Below, one piece after another: positions 32,784 through 41,061 of a stretch of DNA of 53,564 nt; position 1 is the stretch's first letter, and every line of letters begins with the position of its first letter. The notes beneath the pieces were generated by a model, which saw only the letters and a list, made by a program, of their open reading frames with translations, made no database searches and was not told the DNA's origin. Source of the stretch: an uncultured Prevotella sp. GTDB lineage: Bacteria > Bacteroidota > Bacteroidia > Bacteroidales > Bacteroidaceae. The position numbers and the translations under genes are program-made. The stretch spans positions 1 to 53,564 of the forward strand of contig CAAGPV010000052.1 in NCBI GenBank assembly GCA_900771975.1. Reading direction: 5' to 3'.

Positions 32784-34997
32784 ATGAAAAGAATCATTCT
32801 TTTTACAATATTGTTGACTTGCGCTTTAACGATCAAAGCCCAAAGCGACAGTCTACTTGTCGACTCGCTGATGAACTACGACCTTGGCGAGGTAACGGTG
32901 GTTGCCCAACGACAACTCATCAAGAACGACATCGACAAGCTCACCTATGACGTTCAGCATGATGTAGAGTCGAAGTCGAAGAACACGCTCGAGATGCTTC
33001 GAAAGGTGCCACTCGTCACCGTCGACGGTCGTGACAACATCACGGTGAAAGGAAGCAGTGCCTTCAAAATCTATCGGAACGGCCACCGTGACCCGAGTTT
33101 TGAAGGACAGAACGTGGCAGACATCCTAAAAGCTATCCCCGCAAACACCATCAAAAAGATTGAAGTAATCACCGACCCTGGCGCCAAGGAAGACGCCGAG
33201 GGCACCAACTACATCCTAAACATCGTGATGGTAGACAATGCACGCTTCGGTGGAGTGACAGGTTCGGTCTCTGCCAACTACAATTTTCTCGACAACCAGA
33301 CGGGCACCAATGCCTACGTTACCACCAAACTGGGCAAGCTCGTGCTGTCTGTCAACTATGGATTGATGCACAATTCGGACAAATCGGGCACCAGCTACAA
33401 TTCGTCTGACATCATTTACGGAAGCAACGGTCAACGTTTGGTCTCGTCCAACAAGCAAGTTGTCCCCCTCAACGTCCACTTCGGAAACATCAGCGGCAGC
33501 TACGACATCGACTCGCTCAACCTTCTTACATTAAGCGGAGGCGGCTATTACGTTCGTCCCACTGCGATAGACGTATTCGCACAAACCGCCATGTATGACG
33601 CTTTAGGCAACCCGTTGTATAGCTACGACACCTATGCCTACGCCAAAAAATATAACAACTTAAACGTAAACGGGCGAATGGACTTTCAGCACAAGACCCA
33701 TCTGGACGGAGAAGTGCTGACGCTTAGCTATATGATTAGCGCCACACGGTCCAACCAAAACATTGCATCCTTAATGGACAACCTCATAAATCCACCGATG
33801 AGTTACACTGGTTATGACCAACTTTCCCAAGAGCGTTTCACCGAGCAAACATTCCAATTAGACTATGTACGCCCGTTTGGAAAATACAACAAACTGGAAG
33901 TCGGCGGCAAATACATTGACCGAAAGAACAATAGTCACACCGAAATGCTCTATAACAACGACACCGATGACAACACCCTTACCGACTTTCACCACACGAC
34001 ACGCGTGGGAGCCGGCTACGCAGAATGGCTTTACAACAAAGGCAAATGGTCGGCCAGAGCAGGCTTGCGATACGAATATAGCTATCTGGGAGCCAAGTTT
34101 CCAAACGAAGCCGATAAGAATTTCCATCGCAGCCTCAACGACTGGGTCCCGTCTGCAAGCCTAAAATACAACATCACCGATGCTAATTCGGTAAAATTCA
34201 GTTGGGCCACCAACATCAGCCGCCCCGGTATCAGCTACCTCAACCCTGCCGTCATCAACACCCCTACCTCTGTCTCGTATGGTAATCCTGACCTCAATAG
34301 TAGCCGTTACAATGGTCTTACTTTGGAATATTCGCACATTGGTTCCAAAATAACATGGCAAGTGTCTCCCTTCTGTTGGTTCAGCAACAACGGTATAGCT
34401 GCCGTTCAATTTGAGAAAGACGGGAAACAAGTCAGCACCTATGGCGATGTCTTCCACTCTCGCAGTATGGGCTTCACTGGCTATATGCAGGTTACGCCTG
34501 TTGCCGGCACGCAAATCATGTTGAGCGCAAGTGCTGCCCGCGATATAGAAAGCAATAAGTCGCTCGACCTTTCATTGGCGGCATGGCATGGAACGCTCAA
34601 CTGCGACCTCAGCCAGAAGATGCCCTGGAAACTCAATTTAAATGTTGGAGCAGGTTGTTCTTTAGGACACAATCTGGACGGAGTCTATGGCTTTGATGGC
34701 AACTGGCGCTACCACTATGCATCGCTACAACGTTCTTTCCTAAAAGACGACCGTCTGACAGTATCTGTCAGTGCACAAAACATCTTCGGGCCTTCGTTCA
34801 TAAACTGGCGTTCAAAGACCGTTCAAGGGTCTTACACTGGCTGCAACACCTGGGTGGGACGACAGAAAGGAGTTGCCTTACGAGTCAGTTTCAGGTTCGG
34901 CAAACTGAAGGCCAGTGTCAAGAAAGTAGCCACCAGCATCGAAAACGACGATGTCGTTGGCGGCATCAGCCAAGGTGTTGGAGGAAAGAAACAATAA
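32784..34997 (+). CDS. Outer membrane beta-barrel (TonB-dependent-receptor-like) protein
   Basis: The 737-aa protein has a cleavable signal (residues 1-20), a plug-like domain with LGEVTVVAQRQL and VTVDGRDNITVKGSSAFKIY, and a long barrel with aromatic strands. It resembles the OMP_b-brl_3 family of Bacteroidetes receptors. The TonB box is not obvious. It begins 36 bp after the GntR gene and is probably part of that operon, suggesting that the ABC genes and this porin-like protein act on the same substrate. A terminator follows at 35068-35106. Confidence 0.9.
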   Translation: MKRIILFTILLTCALTIKAQSDSLLVDSLMNYDLGEVTVVAQRQLIKNDIDKLTYDVQHDVESKSKNTLEMLRKVPLVTVDGRDNITVKGSSAFKIYRNGHRDPSFEGQNVADILKAIPANTIKKIEVITDPGAKEDAEGTNYILNIVMVDNARFGGVTGSVSANYNFLDNQTGTNAYVTTKLGKLVLSVNYGLMHNSDKSGTSYNSSDIIYGSNGQRLVSSNKQVVPLNVHFGNISGSYDIDSLNLLTLSGGGYYVRPTAIDVFAQTAMYDALGNPLYSYDTYAYAKKYNNLNVNGRMDFQHKTHLDGEVLTLSYMISATRSNQNIASLMDNLINPPMSYTGYDQLSQERFTEQTFQLDYVRPFGKYNKLEVGGKYIDRKNNSHTEMLYNNDTDDNTLTDFHHTTRVGAGYAEWLYNKGKWSARAGLRYEYSYLGAKFPNEADKNFHRSLNDWVPSASLKYNITDANSVKFSWATNISRPGISYLNPAVINTPTSVSYGNPDLNSSRYNGLTLEYSHIGSKITWQVSPFCWFSNNGIAAVQFEKDGKQVSTYGDVFHSRSMGFTGYMQVTPVAGTQIMLSASAARDIESNKSLDLSLAAWHGTLNCDLSQKMPWKLNLNVGAGCSLGHNLDGVYGFDGNWRYHYASLQRSFLKDDRLTVSVSAQNIFGPSFINWRSKTVQGSYTGCNTWVGRQKGVALRVSFRFGKLKASVKKVATSIENDDVVGGISQGVGGKKQ

Positions 34998-35067
34998 AGA
35001 AATGCCAGGACCAGCCTGAACCAGTCCTGGCTAATTTTGCAAGTTGAACGCTTGAAGTTCTCAAACA

Positions 35068-35106
35068 AAAAGGCGCAAGAACCACAATCGGGTTCTTGCG
35101 CCTTTT
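35068..35106. terminator. Bidirectional terminator between convergent genes
   Basis: A perfect 16-bp stem, AAAAGGCGCAAGAACC (35068-35083) with its complement at 35091-35106 around a 7-nt loop, serves the outer membrane protein gene (+) and the GNAT-nitrilase gene (-). Confidence 0.9.
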
Positions 35107-35128
35107 GTCTTACCGTTTTCAAGCAGAC

Positions 35129-36673
35129 TTATTCTGTTGCTGCACGCTTTATCTTCAGCTCATACAAATCGTTGCGGCGATCCCGCAAGTTGCGGACAGC
35201 ACCGTAAGTGTGCAGTTCGTTCAGCAGATTAAGGTCTACGTCCGACACCAATATCATCTCCGTATTGGGCGTAGCCACCGATCGTTTGCCGTCAGTGGGA
35301 AAGGCGAAGTCACACGGTGTGAACACTCCCGACTGTGCATATTGGATATCCATGTTGTGAACACGGGGCAAATTGCCCACACTACCAGCTATGGCAACAT
35401 AACATTCGTTCTCTATGGCACGTGCCTGAGCACACACCCGTATACGGGAATAAGCGTTTTGAGTGTCGGTCATGAAGGGAACAAACAGTATCTGCATACC
35501 GTCCTCAGCCATTAAGCGAGACAATTCGGGAAATTCCACGTCATAACATATCTGAATACCGATTTTCCCGCAATCCGTATCAAAGGTTTTTACGAGGTGA
35601 CCGCCTGACAAGCCCCAGCATTTCTGTTCGTCTGGCGTAACGTGTATCTTCTCGTATGAGTCTACCGAGCCATCTCGCTGACAGAGAAAGCCCACGTTAT
35701 AGAGTGCACCATCGGCTTTCACATAGGGCATACTGCCTGTAATGATGTTGATGTTGTAGCTAATGGCCAGTTCTGAGAAGCGGTCTCGTATCTTTTCGGT
35801 ATACTGGGCCATTGCCCGAATGGACTGCGCCTCCCCCATATCGTTGAACTTTGCCATCAAAGGTGCATTGAAATACTCGGGAAAAAGGATAAAGTCACTC
35901 TTGTAGTCGGACACAGAATCAACGAAAAACTCCACTTGCTCAAACAGGTCATCCAACGTTTTATAGGGTCGCATCTGCCATTGCACAAGTCCAATGCGCA
36001 CCGTCGGCTTCTTGTCTACATACGAATCGGTAGGTGGCTGGTAGTAGATGTTGTCCCATTGCAAGAGTGTTGCACAGTGTTTGCTTTCTTCATCGTTGGG
36101 AAGATAGTTGCGTATGACCCTACGAACGTGGAAATCGTTAGACAACTGGAAGGTCAATACAGGGTCGTATATTTCACGTGAGCGAACTTTCTCGATATAC
36201 TCTTTAGGCCGCATCGTGTCTGCATACTTATAGTAGTTGGGGATGCGTCCACCAAACATAATGGCCTTCAGGTTGAGTTTCTCGCAGAGCTCCTTGCGAT
36301 ATTCATACATTCGGCGCCCTAAGCGCAGTCCGCGATAGTCGGGATGGATAAACACTTCTATACCATAGAGAATGTTTCCGTGAGGATTATGGGTGTTAAA
36401 TGTTTCGTTGCCCGTCACCTTTGCATAGGTATGGTCGCCTTTCACCATGTTATAGTCGACAATGATGGACAGGGCGCAACCCACTATCTTGTCGTCGACG
36501 ATGATGACCACTTGCCCTTCTGGAAATATATCAATGAGTTTCTTTATCTGTGCGCGCGTCCAAAACACGTCATGATCGGCATAGATACGCTTGAACGACT
36601 TGGCCAACTGCTCATAATCTTCCATCTGAAGATTACGCATAGCCACACTGTTTATCTTGTGTGCTGTTTCCAT
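35129..36673 (-). CDS. GNAT acetyltransferase-nitrilase fusion (carbon-nitrogen hydrolase)
   Basis: The 514-aa protein fuses a GNAT domain (about 10-200; acetyl-CoA loop RGLRLGR at 114-120) to a carbon-nitrogen hydrolase (about 225-500) with the catalytic triad E266 (FPEYF), K342 (YEKIH) and C376 (QICYDVEFPE). This fused form is known in Bacteroidetes and other groups, but the substrate is not settled; an amide or acyl-amine is expected. It is a single-gene unit, 16 bp past the META-domain gene. Confidence 0.93.
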   Translation of the reverse strand: METAHKINSVAMRNLQMEDYEQLAKSFKRIYADHDVFWTRAQIKKLIDIFPEGQVVIIVDDKIVGCALSIIVDYNMVKGDHTYAKVTGNETFNTHNPHGNILYGIEVFIHPDYRGLRLGRRMYEYRKELCEKLNLKAIMFGGRIPNYYKYADTMRPKEYIEKVRSREIYDPVLTFQLSNDFHVRRVIRNYLPNDEESKHCATLLQWDNIYYQPPTDSYVDKKPTVRIGLVQWQMRPYKTLDDLFEQVEFFVDSVSDYKSDFILFPEYFNAPLMAKFNDMGEAQSIRAMAQYTEKIRDRFSELAISYNINIITGSMPYVKADGALYNVGFLCQRDGSVDSYEKIHVTPDEQKCWGLSGGHLVKTFDTDCGKIGIQICYDVEFPELSRLMAEDGMQILFVPFMTDTQNAYSRIRVCAQARAIENECYVAIAGSVGNLPRVHNMDIQYAQSGVFTPCDFAFPTDGKRSVATPNTEMILVSDVDLNLLNELHTYGAVRNLRDRRNDLYELKIKRAATE

Positions 36674-36689
36674 AAGACAGATTTTCCGT

Positions 36690-37118
36690 TTATTGTTTCT
36701 TCAGTTCCATAACGATTTTTCCGGTCCCGTCGGCAAAAAGCAACGAGCCGTCGGCTGCCAACTTGTAGGTTTTGGCCTTGTCCAAAGCGTTCAATACGCT
36801 TTGCTCTGTCTGCATGTCGTGGCACATCATGCGCGTACTTCCCATCTCGCCAAGGTCTATCTCACCCGTCTTGGCATTGGCCTTGAATGAGCCAATCAGC
36901 TGATTACAACTTGTGCTGCCATAAACGTGCTTCGTTTCAACATCAAAACCCAAATAAGGAGTTTCAAGGTCAGCGTCTGGAGTGACGTTGTTGCCATCAA
37001 TCTTCACGATGGTCCATTTGCCGTTAAGACCATTTGTAGAAAGAGCGCTGTTGCTGGTTGCACACGAGGCTAAAGCCGCTACAACAGCCATACCTGCCAA
37101 TAGTTTCTTCATCTGCAT
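36690..37118 (-). CDS. META domain lipoprotein
   Basis: The 142-aa protein has a lipoprotein signal ending LASC and a META domain: LNGKWTIVKIDGN, YLGFDVETKHVYGSTSCNQLIGSF and MGSTRMMCHDMQTEQSVLNAL. The META/HslJ family is linked to stress and drug tolerance in enterobacteria; a similar role here is unproven. An ATG two codons later (37112) is an alternative start. Confidence 0.9.
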   Translation of the reverse strand: MQMKKLLAGMAVVAALASCATSNSALSTNGLNGKWTIVKIDGNNVTPDADLETPYLGFDVETKHVYGSTSCNQLIGSFKANAKTGEIDLGEMGSTRMMCHDMQTEQSVLNALDKAKTYKLAADGSLLFADGTGKIVMELKKQ

Positions 37119-37144
37119 ATTTATTGTTATTCTGTTGATGCCTA

Positions 37145-37152
37145 CAAAGTTA
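37145..37152 (-). promoter_or_regulatory. -7 element of the META-domain gene
   Basis: TAACTTTG on the minus strand, 27 bp before the ATG at 37118. No good -33 box is visible. Confidence 0.5.
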
Positions 37153-37201
37153 CTGTTTAATTCCTACATAGCGTGGCGGAAAGCGGAAATTAACGTGTCT
37201 A

Positions 37202-37233
37202 TTTGTGCTTTTCATCAAAAAAACGTACCTTTG
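37202..37233 (+). promoter_or_regulatory. parC promoter
   Basis: TTTG (37202-37205), 20 bp, TACCTTTG (37226-37233), 29 bp before the ATG. Confidence 0.8.
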
Positions 37234-37262
37234 CATGATATAAGAACAAAGACCCATCACCT

Positions 37263-40001
37263 ATGGACGACGACAAGACAAAAGACCCAACCGACCTTGT
37301 TAACGACGAGGATCTCACCATTGACGAACATTCCGACTACAAGCCAGCCGACAGGTTCGACGCATCAGCCGTCCATCATCTCTCTGGAATGTACAAGAAC
37401 TGGTTTCTCGACTATGCCTCCTATGTCATTTTGGAACGTGCCGTTCCGCACATCGAGGATGGACTAAAGCCCGTTCAGCGGCGTATCCTCCACTCCATGA
37501 AGCGCATGGACGACGGTCGGTACAACAAGGTGGCCAACATCGTCGGACACACCATGCAGTTCCACCCCCACGGTGACGCCTCCATAGGTGACGCCTTGGT
37601 ACAGATGGGACAGAAAGACTTGCTCATTGACACACAAGGCAACTGGGGAAACATTCTCACCGGTGACCGTGCTGCCGCTCCGCGATATATTGAAGCCCGT
37701 CTTTCCAAATTTGCTTTAGACACGGTTTTCAACCCCAAGACCACCGAATGGCAACTTTCTTACGACGGCCGCAACAAAGAGCCAATCACCCTTCCCGTGA
37801 AGTTTCCACTCCTGTTGGCACAAGGGGCCGAGGGCATTGCCGTGGGGTTGAGTTCCAAAATCCTCCCCCACAATCTCAACGAACTGTGCGAAGCAGCCAT
37901 CTGCTATCTGAAAGGGGAAGAGTTTCACCTCTATCCAGACTTTCCCACCGGCGGTTCTATCGATGTATCGAAGTATAATGACGGGGCAAGAGGCGGTGTA
38001 CTAAAGGTACGCGCCAAGATAGAGAAACTCGATTCCAAGACACTTGTCATACGAGAGGTTCCGTTTACGAAAACGGCATCGTCGCTTCAAGACAGCATTA
38101 CCAAGGCGGTAGAAAAAGGGAAGCTGAAAATTAAGAAGGTAGAAGATATGACTGCCTCGGAGGTAGAGATACGCTTGCACCTGACGCCAGGGGTTTCGAG
38201 CGACAAGACCATAGATGCGCTCTATGCATTCAGCGATTGCGAAATCAATCTTTCGCCCAACTGTTGTGTCATAGCCAACAACAAGCCGGCCTTCCTGTCG
38301 GTGGATGCAGTCTTGCGCAATTCGGTTGACAACACAAAAGACCTGCTCCGACAAGAATTGGAGATACGCAAGCACGAACTGGAAGAGCAGATGTTCTTTG
38401 CTTCACTTGAGAAAATATTCATTGAAGAGCGCATCTACAAAGGCCGTCCCTTTGAAAATGCAGCCAATATGGACGCTGCCTGCGCCTATGTGGACGAGCG
38501 GTTAACGCCTTTCTACCCCCAATTCATTCGTGAAGTGCGCAAAGAAGACATCCTGCGCCTTATGGAAATAAAGATGCAACGCATCTTGAAATTCAACAAG
38601 GACAAGGCCGATGAACTCATTGCACGGATGGAAGCCGAGATAAAAGACATCAACAAGGACCTCAGAGAGATGACACGAGTAACCATCGAGTGGTTTCAGT
38701 TCATCCAAAACAAGTATGGCAAAGACCATCCGCGCCGAACAGAAATTAGAAGTTTCGACACCATAGTGGCTGCCAAGGTGGCCGAGGCCAATGAGAAGCT
38801 ATATATTGACCGCAAAGAAGGCTTTGTCGGCACCGGGCTGAAGAAAGCTGAGTTTGTAGAAAACTGCTCCGACATCGATGATATCATCCTGTTCTACCGC
38901 GACGGCAAATATAAGGTGATTCGTGTAGCCGACAAAGTGTTTGTCGGGAAGGGCGTCATACACGTCCAGGTGTTCAAGAAGAACGACAAGCGCACCATTT
39001 ACAATGTGGCATACCGCGACGGACTGAAGGGATTCACCTATTGCAAACGCTTCAACGTGACGAGCATTACGCGCGACAAAGAGTATGACCTCACGCAAGG
39101 AAAGCCCGGTTCACGCATCACCTACTTTTCTGCCAATGCCAACGGAGAGGCTGAAGTCATCAAAATCACCCTTGAGCCCAACCCCAAACTACGCAAGATT
39201 TTCCTCGAAAAGGACTTCAGCGAAGTGGTCATCAAGGGACGTTCGTCAAAGGGTAACCTCATATCCAAGCTCCCCATCCACCGCATCAGCCTGAAAAGTC
39301 GCGGCCATAGCACATTGGGCGGACGCAAGGTGTGGTTCGATCCCGACGTCAACCGCATCAATTATGAAGAGCACGGGCGCTATTTGGGCGAATTTTACGA
39401 CCAAGACAACATCCTTGTCATATTGGAAAACGGCGAGTATTACTTGACAAATTTCGACTCCAACAACCATTACGACAACAACATTCTCCGCATAGAGAAA
39501 TTTGATGACAAGAAAATATGGACGGTTGCCCTCTATGATGCCGACAACCAAGGCTATCCATACCTGAAACGTTTCTACATGGAAGCCACCAAGAAACGCG
39601 TCAGCCTGTTGGGCGACAACGCCAACTCGCAACTCATCCTCATCTCTGACGCCACCCACCCACGTTTCAACATCCGTTTTGGGGGCGTGGACGAAAACCG
39701 TCCCGACCTGGAAATAGATGCAGAAACCTTCGTAAGCGTCAAGGGACTAAAAGCCAAGGGCAAGCGCATCACCACATGGAAAATAGCCGAGTTTACAGAA
39801 CAGACAGCTCTGGAAGAAGCTGCCGAGGCTGAAGACACACCAGACACACCAGAAATCGAAGCCGAAAAAGATAGTGAACCTCCTTCGACAACCGTCAGCG
39901 AGAACCTCGACCCCGATGCCGGAAAGAGTCAGCAGCAGGTGATTGACGAGATAACAGGACAGCTCAGCCTGTTCCCAGACGAAGATACGGAAAAATCATA
40001 A
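37263..40001 (+). CDS. parC: DNA topoisomerase IV subunit A
   Basis: The 912-aa protein has the type IIA breakage-reunion domain: GLKPVQRRIL at 68-77, HPHGDASIGDA at 101-111 and the catalytic Tyr142 in APRYIEARLS. It then has a coiled-coil and a C-terminal beta-pinwheel, ending in an acidic tail. Length and tail fit the long Bacteroidetes ParC; GyrA usually has a GyrA box (QxRRGGKG) that is not seen. The residue matching the quinolone-site Ser is Ala106. parE is not in the window. Confidence 0.92.
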   Translation: MDDDKTKDPTDLVNDEDLTIDEHSDYKPADRFDASAVHHLSGMYKNWFLDYASYVILERAVPHIEDGLKPVQRRILHSMKRMDDGRYNKVANIVGHTMQFHPHGDASIGDALVQMGQKDLLIDTQGNWGNILTGDRAAAPRYIEARLSKFALDTVFNPKTTEWQLSYDGRNKEPITLPVKFPLLLAQGAEGIAVGLSSKILPHNLNELCEAAICYLKGEEFHLYPDFPTGGSIDVSKYNDGARGGVLKVRAKIEKLDSKTLVIREVPFTKTASSLQDSITKAVEKGKLKIKKVEDMTASEVEIRLHLTPGVSSDKTIDALYAFSDCEINLSPNCCVIANNKPAFLSVDAVLRNSVDNTKDLLRQELEIRKHELEEQMFFASLEKIFIEERIYKGRPFENAANMDAACAYVDERLTPFYPQFIREVRKEDILRLMEIKMQRILKFNKDKADELIARMEAEIKDINKDLREMTRVTIEWFQFIQNKYGKDHPRRTEIRSFDTIVAAKVAEANEKLYIDRKEGFVGTGLKKAEFVENCSDIDDIILFYRDGKYKVIRVADKVFVGKGVIHVQVFKKNDKRTIYNVAYRDGLKGFTYCKRFNVTSITRDKEYDLTQGKPGSRITYFSANANGEAEVIKITLEPNPKLRKIFLEKDFSEVVIKGRSSKGNLISKLPIHRISLKSRGHSTLGGRKVWFDPDVNRINYEEHGRYLGEFYDQDNILVILENGEYYLTNFDSNNHYDNNILRIEKFDDKKIWTVALYDADNQGYPYLKRFYMEATKKRVSLLGDNANSQLILISDATHPRFNIRFGGVDENRPDLEIDAETFVSVKGLKAKGKRITTWKIAEFTEQTALEEAAEAEDTPDTPEIEAEKDSEPPSTTVSENLDPDAGKSQQQVIDEITGQLSLFPDEDTEKS

Positions 40002-40092
40002 GCCTGCCCGGCAACAGACAAACAAAAGAAACAATTTTCCATAACAAAAACAAAAAAGCCGAAAGAAAGTTACTGAAATAAAAAGTTTTTCG

Positions 40093-40100
40093 TAAATTTG
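40093..40100 (+). promoter_or_regulatory. -7 element of tRNA-Leu
   Basis: TAAATTTG, 12 bp before the mature 5' end. The -33 box is weak. Confidence 0.5.
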
Positions 40101-40112
40101 CACTCGTTATTT

Positions 40113-40194
40113 GCGCTTGTGGCGAAATTGGTAGACGCGCTAGACTTAGGATCTAGTGGTTTATGCCGTGTAGGTTCGAGTCCTATCAGGCGCA
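40113..40194 (+). tRNA. tRNA-Leu (UAG)
   Basis: An 82-nt type II tRNA: acceptor GCGCTTG/CAGGCGC, D-loop with GGTAGACGC, anticodon stem CTAGA/TCTAG around CTTAGGA (anticodon TAG), a variable arm, and GGTTCGAGTCC as T-arm. No CCA is encoded. Confidence 0.95.
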
Positions 40195-40201
40195 CAAATG
40201 G

Positions 40202-40238
40202 AAATCGCAAGCAACCGAGAAGGTTATGCTTGCGATTT
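40202..40238 (+). terminator. Terminator of tRNA-Leu
   Basis: AAATCGCAAGC (40202-40212) pairs with GCTTGCGATTT (40228-40238), followed by TT and GCTTTT. Confidence 0.8.
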
Positions 40239-40352
40239 TTGCTTTTATTGAACAAGATATGACAAGCCCAAAGACAAGAAATCAACTCTTAGGGTAAGTA
40301 AAAGAAGCTACCAAACAATCTGAGATAGTAAGTAAACAGGAATAATTCGACA

Positions 40353-40547
40353 ATGGACAAAAGCGTTCGTTCTGTCAAAGAAAACATAGTGCACTTGTGC
40401 ATTTGGATCATACTGATAATTGCCCCAATAGTGACTATGTACATTCAAACAACTCAGCAAGAAGGCTTTGACTTCCGTTGGGCAGATGTCTTTCACGGTG
40501 TAAAACGGCCGGTTTCAGAAGCTAAAATGCCGTGTTTTAGGAGGTAA
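40353..40547 (+). pseudogene. N-terminal remnant of a LytS-type sensor histidine kinase
   Basis: The 64-aa frame begins with one membrane helix (HLCIWIILIIAPIVTMYIQT) followed by FDFRWADVFHGV. This matches the start of Bacteroidales LytS-type kinases, in which a second helix then follows. Here the similarity ends at the dispersed repeat (40500), and the last residues are translated repeat. It is an eroded gene start, possibly cut by insertion of the repeat. Confidence 0.5.
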
Positions 40548-40566
40548 AAAGGCCGCTTTTACTAAA
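40500..40566. repeat. Dispersed intergenic repeat, copy 2
   Basis: Related to 25746-25800. GTAAAACGGCC and GGCCGCTTTTAC form imperfect outer arms, with AAAACGGC and GCCGTGTTTT inside. It lies between the kinase remnant and the FMN-binding gene. Nothing else is recognisable in 40239-40352. Confidence 0.6.
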
Positions 40567-40619
40567 CCATTGCCTCTTGGCTTCGTCAAAAGAGGAGAAA
40601 ATCAAATAAACAAGCCGTT

Positions 40620-41033
40620 ATGAGAAAAAAGAAATTAGGGTATTTTTCGGTAGCCTTCGTGTGTATGCTAATGGCTACGACCTTTGTGTTTGCAGCCAAC
40701 AAGGGTAACAATGTGATGCGTAAAACCGCTGACGGAACAACCATTGTCAACACAAGCAGCCTTTGTCCTAACGTACGGGGCTTTCGTGGACCTACCCCGC
40801 TGGAAGTCTATTTCAAGAAAGGCAAGGTATTGCGCGTTGTGGCCTTACCCAATCAGGAGACACCCAAGTTCTTCCAGAAAGTCAAAACAGAACTTTTAGG
40901 CAAATGGAACGGTATGACTGCCGCCAAGGCCAGCAAAGCCAACATAGACGGTGTGACAGGCGCTACCTTTTCATCCAAAGCCGTAAAAGCCAATGTCAAG
41001 GCTGCTGCGGCCTATTATAAAACGCACAAATAG
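40620..41033 (+). CDS. Exported FMN-binding domain protein
   Basis: The 137-aa protein has a signal peptide (to about FVFAA, residue 26) and a single FMN_bind domain with DGVTGATFSS; D110-x-x-T-G-A-T116 fits the ApbE flavinylation motif, so FMN would be joined to T116. It is a small periplasmic electron carrier by family. No partner reductase or apbE is nearby. Confidence 0.88.
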   Translation: MRKKKLGYFSVAFVCMLMATTFVFAANKGNNVMRKTADGTTIVNTSSLCPNVRGFRGPTPLEVYFKKGKVLRVVALPNQETPKFFQKVKTELLGKWNGMTAAKASKANIDGVTGATFSSKAVKANVKAAAAYYKTHK

Positions 41034-41061
41034 ACAAAAAGTCTTCTTATGAAACAGAGCC

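Noticed and set aside
37263..40001. DNA gyrase subunit A
   Set aside because: No GyrA box is visible in the C-terminal domain, and the active-site context and acidic tail fit the Bacteroidetes ParC form better, although the two families are close.
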